DNA of 64,000 nucleotides, from positions 1 to 64,000 of the forward strand of contig NZ_WNKY01000008.1 in assembly GCF_009720825.1 (NCBI RefSeq). The letters run 5' to 3'. Position 1 is the stretch's first letter; every line of letters starts with the position of its first letter. Shown here one piece after another: positions 57,090-64,000 of the stretch. This DNA comes from Duganella radicis. GTDB lineage: Bacteria > Pseudomonadota > Gammaproteobacteria > Burkholderiales > Burkholderiaceae_D. Both the position numbers and the translations under genes were made by a program. Under the pieces are notes generated by a model. It saw nothing but the letters and a program-made list of their open reading frames with translations, was not told the DNA's origin and ran no database searches.

Positions 57090-57112
57090 AACGAGCTAAA
57101 CAGTTTATATCG

Positions 57113-58915
57113 TTACAGGACGTCGCTGGCGTGATCGGCCAGGCGCGAGCGTTCGCCGCGCGCCAGGGTGACGTGGCCGCTGTGCGACCAGCCCTTGAAG
57201 CGGTCCACCACATAGGTCAGCCCGCTCGAACCTTCGGTCAGGTACGGCGTGTCGATCTGTGCGATGTTGCCCAGGCAGATGATCTTGGTGCCCGGACCGG
57301 CGCGCGTCACCAGGGTCTTGACCTGCTTCGGCGTCAGGTTCTGCGCCTCGTCGATGATCAGGAACTTGTTGACGAAGGTGCGGCCGCGCATGAAGTTCAG
57401 CGACTTGATCTTGATGCGCGAACGGATCAGGTCCTGGGTCGCCGCGCGGCCCCACTCGCCGCCATCCGAATCGGACTTGTTGAGCACTTCAAGGTTGTCG
57501 TCAAACGCGCCCATCCAAGGCGACATTTTCTCTTCCTCGGTGCCCGGCAGGAAACCGATGTCTTCGCCGACCGGCACCGTCACGCGGGTGACAATGATTT
57601 CGTTGTAGAGCTTGGTTTCCAGCACTTGCGCCAGGCCGGCCGCCAGGGCCAGCAGGGTCTTGCCCGTGCCCGCCTGACCCAGCAGGGTGACGAAGTCGCA
57701 TTCCGGATTCATCAGCAGATTCAGGGCGAAGTTCTGCTCGCGGTTGCGCGCGGTGACGCCCCAGACGTTGTTCTTGTTGTGGCTGAAGTCGCGCAGGGTT
57801 TGAATCACGGCGGTCTTGCCGTTGATCTGCTTGACCTGGCCATAGAACGGCGCCTCGCCATTCTTCGGCTCCAGGAACACGAACTGGTTGACCAGCATGG
57901 ACGGCACGAACGGACCGGTGACGCGATAGAACGTCGCGCTCTGGCCGTTTTTGTTCTCCTGCCACGATTCCAGGTCCTTGCCATGCTTGGTCCAGAAATC
58001 ATCCGGCAGCTGGACGATGCCCGAGTACAGCAGGTCGGTATCTTCCAGCACGTGGTCGTTGAAGTAATCCTCGGCCGGCAGGCCCAGCGCGCGCGCCTTG
58101 ATGCGCATGTTGATGTCTTTCGACACCAGCACGATGGCGCGGCCTTCCTGCTCCGCCTCCAGCGAGCGCACCACCGACAGGATCTGGTTGTCCGCCTTGC
58201 CCGATGGCAGGCCGACCGGCAGTTCGGCCGTTTGCAGGCGGGTCTGGAAGTACAGGCGGCCCTTGGCGTCCTTGTTGCCCAGCTTGGACAGCGGGATGCC
58301 GTTCTCGATGGCGTCGTCGTCGGTGTTGGACACCAGCGCATCCAGGGTGCGCGACACCTGGCGGGCGTTGCGCGCCACCTCGGTCATGCCCTTTTTGTGG
58401 TTGTCCAGCTCTTCCAGCGTCATCATCGGCAGGTAGACATCGTGTTCCTCGAAGCGGAACAGCGACGATGGATCGTGCATCAGCACGTTGGTATCCAGCA
58501 CAAACATCTTGGTCGCGCCGGTCTGGTCGGCGTGACGGCTGGTGGACGACTTGATGGTCACCTCGTTCGGCTTGTGCTTGGCCGGATGCGGCGCCTCGGC
58601 CGTGATCGGCGTGACCTTGCCGCGTGGCGAGGACTTGCCTTTCGCTTCCACGGTGTCGGCGGCGGCTTGCAGCACGGCCGGCGCGGCCTTCAATACGGCG
58701 GCCACGGCCTTGCCTTTGACGGCCGGGGTCTTGGCTGCCGCAGGTTTCTTTGCCGCGGGTACTGTCTTAACGGTCGCCGCTTTCTTCGGCGCTGGGGCAG
58801 GCTCCGGGATATCGGCAACTGCCGCGAGGGCAGGCGTTACGCGGCCGCTGGCCTTGGGGTAATCTTTTGCCAACAGTATAGTCGCTGGCTTACTTGGGAT
58901 TTTTGGCAGTGGCAT
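57113..58915 (-). CDS. PhoH-family PIN-domain ATPase
   Basis: The 600-aa protein starts at the ATG at 58915 (MPLPKIPSKPATILL); upstream ATGs lack a ribosome-binding site. A Lys/Ala/Pro-rich tail (residues ~20-130) precedes a PIN-like nuclease domain (MFVLDTNVLMHDPSSLF) and a C-terminal PhoH ATPase domain with Walker A LLGQAGTGKTLLAL and Walker B FLIIDEAQNL. Such PhoH2-like proteins are thought to couple RNA unwinding and cleavage. A strong terminator follows. Confidence 0.9.
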   Translation of the reverse strand: MPLPKIPSKPATILLAKDYPKASGRVTPALAAVADIPEPAPAPKKAATVKTVPAAKKPAAAKTPAVKGKAVAAVLKAAPAVLQAAADTVEAKGKSSPRGKVTPITAEAPHPAKHKPNEVTIKSSTSRHADQTGATKMFVLDTNVLMHDPSSLFRFEEHDVYLPMMTLEELDNHKKGMTEVARNARQVSRTLDALVSNTDDDAIENGIPLSKLGNKDAKGRLYFQTRLQTAELPVGLPSGKADNQILSVVRSLEAEQEGRAIVLVSKDINMRIKARALGLPAEDYFNDHVLEDTDLLYSGIVQLPDDFWTKHGKDLESWQENKNGQSATFYRVTGPFVPSMLVNQFVFLEPKNGEAPFYGQVKQINGKTAVIQTLRDFSHNKNNVWGVTARNREQNFALNLLMNPECDFVTLLGQAGTGKTLLALAAGLAQVLETKLYNEIIVTRVTVPVGEDIGFLPGTEEEKMSPWMGAFDDNLEVLNKSDSDGGEWGRAATQDLIRSRIKIKSLNFMRGRTFVNKFLIIDEAQNLTPKQVKTLVTRAGPGTKIICLGNIAQIDTPYLTEGSSGLTYVVDRFKGWSHSGHVTLARGERSRLADHASDVL

Positions 58916-59145
58916 CAGGATCTCAATTGGAAAAATAAAGGAGGAATCCGCCATGGGGCGGTCGGCCACATGGGGTGGATGCTTTAAGGGAAAACAGGTG
59001 AAAGACTGCCGATGGGCATGGTTCCAGCCCGGTGAGTACCGCAAGGTGGCCGGCTGGCCACCGAGGAGGGTAAGAGGTACAGTGATGACTCAAAATGTGC
59101 TTACGTTCCTGCTTGGTTGAGCAAACCGGAACTGCAACGCACCAC

Positions 59146-59601
59146 TCAAGCCTGACGCGCTACAAATTCCAGCACTTCGTCGACGTGACCCGCCACCTTC
59201 ACGCCTCTCCATTCTTTCATCAATTGGCCGTTAGCGTCAATCACAAACGTACTGCGCTCGACGCCGCGTACAGTCTTACCATACATTTGCTTCATCTTCA
59301 TGACGCCGAACTGCTGGCACACCGCTTCATCCGGATCGGAAATCAGCTCGAACGGCAGGCCCAGTTTGGTCTTGAAGCTTTCGTGCGAGCGCAGCGAATC
59401 GCGGCTGATGCCGTAGACTTCGGCGCCGGCCGCGAGGAACTGTTCGTGCAGATCGCGGAAAGCCATGTTTTCCGTGGTGCAGCCAGGCGTGTTGTCCTTG
59501 GGGTAGAAGAACAGCACGGTGTAACGGGCCGGACGGCCGGACAGTTCGAAGGTCTGGCCGCTGGTCATCGGTGCGGAAAAATTGCTTACTACGTCAGCCA
59601 C
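59146..59601 (-). CDS. bcp: bacterioferritin comigratory protein-type peroxiredoxin
   Basis: This 151-aa peroxiredoxin starts at GTG 59601 (VADVVSNFSAPM), which has an AGGAGA ribosome-binding site; the longer frame upstream is antisense to other sequence. The peroxidatic Cys lies in FYPKDNTPGCTTEN, where the second Cys position of 2-Cys BCPs (five residues later) is absent, so it may be a 1-Cys or atypical type. It is 17 nt after arnD on the same strand, and may be transcribed with the arn genes. Confidence 0.9.
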   Translation of the reverse strand: MADVVSNFSAPMTSGQTFELSGRPARYTVLFFYPKDNTPGCTTENMAFRDLHEQFLAAGAEVYGISRDSLRSHESFKTKLGLPFELISDPDEAVCQQFGVMKMKQMYGKTVRGVERSTFVIDANGQLMKEWRGVKVAGHVDEVLEFVARQA

Positions 59602-59618
59602 TGGCGTCTCCTGAAGAT

Positions 59619-60581
59619 TTAGGCGAGGGCGGCGCCCTGGACGATCAGCTGGCCCGAACGTCCCGGCAGCTCGCCCCAGGTGATGGGACAAACAGGCATC
59701 GGCAGGTGCTGGATCTTCTGGTGGTAGTCCGCCATGGACGCCAATTGGTATCCCTGTGCTTGCCAACCTGCCAATAACTGCTGGAATATGGGGGCGAGTT
59801 TCTGTCCTTCAAGCTCTGCATGCAAAGTATAAACATGGTCGCGCGTGGCGCCCTCGGTCAGCTTGAGCAGAAACGCCGCGATGTTGGCGGTGCCGATGGT
59901 GACGCCGCCGATCTCGCAGCCCAGCAGCTCGTCCAGCGTCGGCAGGGTGGTCGGCATCTGTATGTGCGCAAGCACTTTATTTCCGTCGGACAGGCGGTGC
60001 GGGCCGTCGGCCGGATTGGCCAGCGTGCCGTCGGCGTTGAGCACGCAGCGGCCGTCGGAGGCGTAGGCGTAACCGGCGGTGTCGTGTTCGTGGAAGGCGC
60101 CGTTGTTCATCTGCCAGCCGGCCGCGCCGTGGGTGCACGGCGCCACGCCAAACACTTGCGTGAAGCGGGCGGCGGCCTTGCGCATCATCCTGGCGGACCA
60201 GGCGGCGTCGCGCCTGGCGACGTTGTCCTGCCACAGCACGTGGTCCCAGGTGTGAATGCCGCATTCAAAGCCGGCGTCCCGCACCGCGCGCATTTCGGCC
60301 GCGCAGTCCTTGCCGATGTCCGGGCCGGGCAGCAGCACGCCGTACATCAGGGTCTTGAAGCCGTAATGCTCGACCACCGAGGTACGCGAGACTTTGCTGA
60401 AGAAGCCCGGACGCAGCGCGCGCCGCATCGCCCAGCCGGTATGGTCCGGCCCGAGCGAAAACAGGAAGGTGGCGCCGGCGTTGTGCGCCGTGAGCATGCG
60501 GACCAGGTTGGGGACGCCCTCACGGGTGCCGCGATAGGTGTCGACGTCGATCTTCAACACCATCAGTGGTTTATTGCTCAA
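59619..60581 (-). CDS. arnD: ArnD-like 4-deoxy-4-formamido-L-arabinose-phosphoundecaprenol deformylase
   Basis: The 320-aa polysaccharide-deacetylase-fold protein has the NodB-type opening LKIDVDTYRGTREGVPN and the metal-binding ECGIHTWDH segment. ArnD removes the formyl group from the Ara4FN lipid carrier before transfer to lipid A. Its place after the arnC, formyltransferase and dehydrogenase genes supports the assignment. It is encoded 4 nt downstream of the dehydrogenase gene. Confidence 0.9.
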   Translation of the reverse strand: MSNKPLMVLKIDVDTYRGTREGVPNLVRMLTAHNAGATFLFSLGPDHTGWAMRRALRPGFFSKVSRTSVVEHYGFKTLMYGVLLPGPDIGKDCAAEMRAVRDAGFECGIHTWDHVLWQDNVARRDAAWSARMMRKAAARFTQVFGVAPCTHGAAGWQMNNGAFHEHDTAGYAYASDGRCVLNADGTLANPADGPHRLSDGNKVLAHIQMPTTLPTLDELLGCEIGGVTIGTANIAAFLLKLTEGATRDHVYTLHAELEGQKLAPIFQQLLAGWQAQGYQLASMADYHQKIQHLPMPVCPITWGELPGRSGQLIVQGAALA

Positions 60582-60585
60582 CTGC

Positions 60586-61626
60586 TTAGTCCATCAGTTT
60601 CTGTGCTTCGGCCACCTGGCCGCGGTAGGCGTCGAAGATTTTCTTCAGCGCGTCGGCCATGGTGGTGGTCGGCTTCCAGTCCAGCTCTTCGCAGGTGTTG
60701 GTGATCTTCGGCACGCGGTTCTTCACGTCCTGGTAGCCGGCGCCATAGTAGGCGCCCGAGGTGGTCTCGACGATCTTGACCTTGGCGGCGCCGTCGGCGT
60801 ACTCGGGGTACTTCGGCGCCAGTTCCAGCATCATGTTGGCCAGCTCGCGGATCGAGTAGTTGTTGACCGGGTTGCCGATGTTGTAAATCTTGCCGGTGGC
60901 GGCGCCGTTCTTGTTCTCGATGATCTTCATCAGCGCGTCGATGCCGTCGTCGATGTCGGTGAAGGCGCGCTTCTGGTGGCCGCCGTCGACCAGCGAGATG
61001 TTCTCGCCACGGACGATGTGGCCGAAGAACTGGGTCACCACGCGCGAGGAGCCTTCCTTCGGCGTGTGGATCGAATCCAGGCCGGCGCCGATCCAGTTGA
61101 ATGGACGGAACAGGGTGAAGTTCAGGCCTTCCATGCCGTAGCCCCAGATCACGCGGTCCATCAGTTGCTTGGCGTTGGAATAGATCCAGCGCGGCTTGTT
61201 GATCGGGCCGCAGATCAGTTCCGAGTTCTCAGGATCGAACTCTTCGTCGTGGCACATGCCGTACACTTCCGAGGTCGACGGGAACACCAGGTGCTTGCCG
61301 TACTTGGCGGCCGAACGTACGATGGGCAGGTTGGCTTCGAAGTCCAGTTCAAACACGCGCAGTGGCGCTTTGACGTAGGTCGACGGCGTGGCGATCGCGA
61401 CCAGCGGCAGGATCACGTCGCACTTCTTGACGTGGTACTCGACCCATTCCTTGTTGATGGTGATGTCGCCTTCGAAGAAGTGCATGCGCGGATGCGCCAG
61501 CAGGTCGCTGATGCGGTCGGTACTCATGTCCATGCCGTACACGTGCCAGTCGGTGGTTTCCAGGATGCGCTTCGACAGGTGGTGGCCGATAAAACCGTTC
61601 ACGCCGAGAATGAGTACTTTTTTCAT
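60586..61626 (-). CDS. UDP-glucuronate decarboxylase domain of ArnA as a separate protein
   Basis: From the ATG at 61626 (MKKVLILGVNGFIGHHL) the product is 346 aa, an NAD-dependent SDR of the ArnA C-terminal type. It has VNGFIGHHL (Rossmann), a Ser-Tyr-Lys active site region (FPSTSEVYG, then IYSNAKQLMD) and RPFNWIGAGLDS. It oxidises and decarboxylates UDP-glucuronic acid to UDP-4-keto-pentose. In E. coli this is fused to the formyltransferase in ArnA; here the two are separate adjacent genes, 23 nt apart. Confidence 0.92.
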   Translation of the reverse strand: MKKVLILGVNGFIGHHLSKRILETTDWHVYGMDMSTDRISDLLAHPRMHFFEGDITINKEWVEYHVKKCDVILPLVAIATPSTYVKAPLRVFELDFEANLPIVRSAAKYGKHLVFPSTSEVYGMCHDEEFDPENSELICGPINKPRWIYSNAKQLMDRVIWGYGMEGLNFTLFRPFNWIGAGLDSIHTPKEGSSRVVTQFFGHIVRGENISLVDGGHQKRAFTDIDDGIDALMKIIENKNGAATGKIYNIGNPVNNYSIRELANMMLELAPKYPEYADGAAKVKIVETTSGAYYGAGYQDVKNRVPKITNTCEELDWKPTTTMADALKKIFDAYRGQVAEAQKLMD

Positions 61627-61649
61627 GTTTTGGTTTCCAATGGATGTTC

Positions 61650-62576
61650 TTATGCCGCCAGGCGGGCTTGTAATTGTTCGGCGGTGATGGGATCGCCGTC
61701 CGCCGTCAGAGAGGAAATCGTCAGCATGCGGCCATCGCCGCAGACGCCAAAGATGCAATTATCCACCACGGTCAAGCCCGGTGGCAAACTGAGAGAAATA
61801 ACGTTGCCGAAATTGCCATTCAGGCGGGCACGCTGGATCACGTAGCGTACACCGTTGATGTCGGTAAAGGCGCCCGGATAAGGAGGGGCGACCGCCCGGT
61901 GCAGATTGTAGACCTGCTGGGCCGGCTGGCTCCAGTCGATGCGGCCGTCCTCCGGCTTGCGGCCGCTGAAATAGCCGCCCTTGCTGAGGTCGTTATGCAG
62001 GCGCGGCGCCGTGCCGTCCAGCAGCGAGGGCAGCACGCGCCACAGGGCCTGCTCGGCCGCCACCTGCACCTTGCCGAACACTTCGTGCGCGGTGTCGTCC
62101 GGCAGGATGGGCACTTCCATCTGCGAGACGATGGCGCCGGCGTCCGGCTTGACGGTCATCTCGTGCAGGGTCGCGCCGGTGACGGTGGCGCCATGCAGCA
62201 CCGCCCAGTTGACCGGCGCGCGGCCGCGGAATTCCGGCAGCAGCGAGCCGTGCATATTGAAAGCGGGCGCCACCGCCAGCAGCTCGGCCGGCAGCATGTG
62301 GCGGTAGTAGAAGCTGAACATCAGATCCGGCGCGATGGCCTGGACCTGGGCCAGCAGCTCGGGCGACCTGGCGTCGGCCGGGGTGATGTAGGGGATGCCC
62401 TCGGCCTGGCATAGCGAAATCACCGACTCGAACCAGATGTTTTCGCTGGCGCTGTCCTCGTGGGTGACCACCAGCGCCACGTCCACGCCGCCGGCCAGCA
62501 AGACCTTGAGGCAGCGCACGCCGACGTTGTGGTAGCCGAACACCACCGCGCGCTGGCGCGTATCGAAATCATTCAT
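61650..62576 (-). CDS. formyltransferase domain of ArnA as a separate protein
   Basis: The 308-aa protein matches the N-terminal domain of ArnA (VFGYHNVGVRCLKVLLAGG). It shows the formyltransferase triad positions Asn-His-Asp in FNMHGSLLPEFRGRAPVNW (Asn, His) and a downstream KPDAGAIVSQ (Asp). It transfers a formyl group from N10-formyl-THF to UDP-Ara4N. The start overlaps the arnC stop by 4 nt, so the proteins are coupled; the decarboxylase half is the next gene. Confidence 0.92.
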   Translation of the reverse strand: MNDFDTRQRAVVFGYHNVGVRCLKVLLAGGVDVALVVTHEDSASENIWFESVISLCQAEGIPYITPADARSPELLAQVQAIAPDLMFSFYYRHMLPAELLAVAPAFNMHGSLLPEFRGRAPVNWAVLHGATVTGATLHEMTVKPDAGAIVSQMEVPILPDDTAHEVFGKVQVAAEQALWRVLPSLLDGTAPRLHNDLSKGGYFSGRKPEDGRIDWSQPAQQVYNLHRAVAPPYPGAFTDINGVRYVIQRARLNGNFGNVISLSLPPGLTVVDNCIFGVCGDGRMLTISSLTADGDPITAEQLQARLAA

Positions 62577-63592
62577 GATGACCGGCCCACGGTGCGTTTT
62601 TCCACGCCGGCCTGGACGCCGTCCAGCGCCTCGCCCGGTTTCTGCTGCAAGATGGTCTGCACCACGTAGCGCGGCCGCGCGCGCACTTGCTGGAAGATGC
62701 GGCCCACGTATTCGCCCAGCAAACCGATGCCGAACAGGATCACGCCCATGAAGAAGAAGGTGATGGCAAACAGCGTGAACACGCCTTCCGCCTCGGCGCC
62801 GAGGAACAGGCGGCGCACCAGCAGCACCACCACCAGCAGGCCGGAGATCAGCGACATCAGCATGCCCATCATGGAATAGAACTGCAAGGGCACCAGCGAG
62901 AAGCCGGTGACCAGGTCGAAGTTCAGGCGGATCAGGCTGTACAGCGAGTATTTCGATTCGCCGGCCGAGCGCTCCTCGTGCTCGACGATGATCTCGGTCG
63001 GGTTGCGGGCGAAGCGGTAGGCCAGCGCCGGCACGAAGGTGTTCACTTCAGCGCACTGGTTGACCAGGTCGATCACATTGCGGCCGTAGGCGCGCAGCAT
63101 ATTGCCTTGGTCGGTGATCTTGATGTTGGTGATGCGTTCGCGCAGGCTGTTCATGGCCTTGGAGGCGTAGGTGCGCCAGGCCGAATCCTGGCGCTTGCGG
63201 CGGATTGAGCCGACGTAGTCGTAGCCCTCGCGCATCTTGGCCACCAGGTTGCCGATTTCTTCCGGCGGGTTTTGCAGGTCGGCGTCCAGCGTGATCATGA
63301 TCTCGCCGCGCGCCGCCTCAAAGCCGGCCAGGATGGCCATGTGCTGGCCGTAGTTACCGTTGAACAGCACCACGCGCGTGACGTCCGGGCGGGCGCGGAA
63401 CTGCTCGGCCAGGATGGACACCGAGTTGTCGCGGCTGCCGTCGTTGACGAACACGATCTCATAGCTGGTGCCCAGCTGGTCCAGCGCCGGATACAGGCGC
63501 GCGAACAGGGCGGCCAGGCCGGCTTGCTCGTTGTAGATCGGGATGACGACCGAAATTTCCGGCCTGGTCAGGGAAACAGTCATATCGGTCAT
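62573..63592 (-). CDS. arnC: undecaprenyl-phosphate 4-deoxy-4-formamido-L-arabinose transferase
   Basis: The 339-aa GT2 glycosyltransferase has the DXD-type motif (ITLDADLQNP) after the nucleotide-binding VVIPIYNEQAGL and VNDGSRDNS. Two C-terminal membrane helices follow (about residues 240-300, MLMSLISGLLVVVLLV and FFMGVILFGIGLLGEYVG). ArnC moves Ara4FN from UDP to undecaprenyl phosphate at the inner membrane. It overlaps arnB by 4 nt. An alternative start three codons later (MTVSLTRPE) is possible. Confidence 0.93.
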   Translation of the reverse strand: MTDMTVSLTRPEISVVIPIYNEQAGLAALFARLYPALDQLGTSYEIVFVNDGSRDNSVSILAEQFRARPDVTRVVLFNGNYGQHMAILAGFEAARGEIMITLDADLQNPPEEIGNLVAKMREGYDYVGSIRRKRQDSAWRTYASKAMNSLRERITNIKITDQGNMLRAYGRNVIDLVNQCAEVNTFVPALAYRFARNPTEIIVEHEERSAGESKYSLYSLIRLNFDLVTGFSLVPLQFYSMMGMLMSLISGLLVVVLLVRRLFLGAEAEGVFTLFAITFFFMGVILFGIGLLGEYVGRIFQQVRARPRYVVQTILQQKPGEALDGVQAGVEKRTVGRSS

Positions 63593-64000
63593 TTGATCAG
63601 GATGGCTTTCACGGCGGCGACCGCGCGGTCGACGTCGGCGGTGGTCATGGCGTAGAACATCGGCAGCGTCACGGTCAGGCGGCCGATCTTTTCCGCCACC
63701 GGGAACATGCCCTCGCGGAAGCCGCGCTCGCGGTACATGGTGAACAAATGAATCGGCGCGTAGTGGTAGCCGGTGCCGATGTTGAAGCGTTCCTTCATGG
63801 CGTGCATGAAGTCGGCGCGGGTGGCCGGGCCGTGGTCCGGCAGGATGATCTGGAACAGGTGGTAGTTGCTGGAATCGAAGGCGGGCAGCGGCAGTTGCGC
63901 GCCCGACTGCGCCTCGAAGTCCGGGCCGAAGGCCTCGTAGTAGCGGCGCGCCAGCGCGCGGCGGTGGGCGGTGATCTGTTCGATGTTGGCGAACTGGCCC
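63589..64000 (-). CDS. arnB: ArnB-like UDP-4-amino-4-deoxy-L-arabinose aminotransferase, C-terminal part
   Basis: Only the last ~137 codons lie in the window; the gene continues past the right edge. The segment has the C-terminal pattern of DegT/DnrJ/EryC1 aminotransferases (FNIGTGYHYAPIHLFTMYRE, then VAEKIGRLTVTLPMFYAMT). ArnB forms UDP-Ara4N from the 4-keto sugar. As the most upstream visible gene of the arn operon it fixes the pathway assignment of the genes that follow. Confidence 0.9.
   Translation of the reverse strand, partial: GQFANIEQITAHRRALARRYYEAFGPDFEAQSGAQLPLPAFDSSNYHLFQIILPDHGPATRADFMHAMKERFNIGTGYHYAPIHLFTMYRERGFREGMFPVAEKIGRLTVTLPMFYAMTTADVDRAVAAVKAILIK

Noticed and set aside
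57026..58987. 653-aa open frame antisense to phoH
   Set aside because: No recognisable motifs; the minus strand encodes PIN and PhoH domains with intact Walker motifs.

Overview
The window is a high-GC chromosomal segment from a beta-proteobacterium, most likely an Oxalobacteraceae member of the Massilia/Duganella/Janthinobacterium type. This is inferred from the left-hand gene order (fimV, truA, trpF-trpB-trpA, accD, folC, SPOR protein, cvpA, purF, Cys/Met PLP enzyme), from the protein sequences, and from rpsF-priB-rpsR-rplI followed by dnaB. No tRNA, rRNA, CRISPR array or intact insertion sequence was seen.

Layout. 1-13122 is core metabolism, all on the + strand, interrupted only by a BrnT/BrnA-type toxin-antitoxin pair between trpA and accD. 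13125-19090 holds a small exported protein, lexA with two tandem SOS boxes, a large exported DUF5695 protein, and an outer-membrane protein plus lipoprotein divergent from a TetR regulator with near-perfect operator repeats. 19206-23926 holds the rpsF-priB-rpsR-rplI operon (priB appears to start at CTG), dnaB and a phosphate transporter with its PhoU-like partner. 23956-28690 is accessory: an ORF6N remnant, two small hypothetical genes, a metallophosphoesterase, two GNAT proteins, a cyanophycin-synthetase-like N-domain gene, and a 0.78-kb insert carrying an HTH-nucleotidyltransferase gene. That insert is flanked by 47-bp identical repeats of the 3' end of a GspE-like ATPase gene.

28691-36017 is a signalling block: a GAF/GspE ATPase, a metallo-beta-lactamase-fold hydrolase, a GAF-HD-GYP phosphodiesterase, and a CHASE2 adenylate/guanylate cyclase. 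36271-43907 is a two-partner secretion locus (TpsB, a 1736-aa TpsA adhesin with a Pro-Thr stalk, and an overlapping FecR-domain protein). 43975-46628 is copA-cueR; a second CueR-type promoter drives copZ 10 kb away.

46643-53839 is the most interesting region. A cobalamin riboswitch precedes four tightly packed genes: an ExbB/TolQ-like channel protein, a DUF2149 protein, a CobN-family chelatase-like protein with an export signal and a C-terminal membrane anchor, and a TonB-dependent receptor. The arrangement resembles the haem-uptake hmuR-S-U-V organisation of Bacteroidota but is under B12 control. It may be an envelope system that imports and possibly remodels or de-metallates corrinoids. The remainder holds a chemoreceptor, a glutathione transferase, copZ, an orphan HicB, phoH, and (minus strand to the window end) the lipid A aminoarabinose genes arnB(partial)-arnC-formyltransferase-dehydrogenase-arnD followed by bcp. 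The ArnA activities are encoded by two separate genes.
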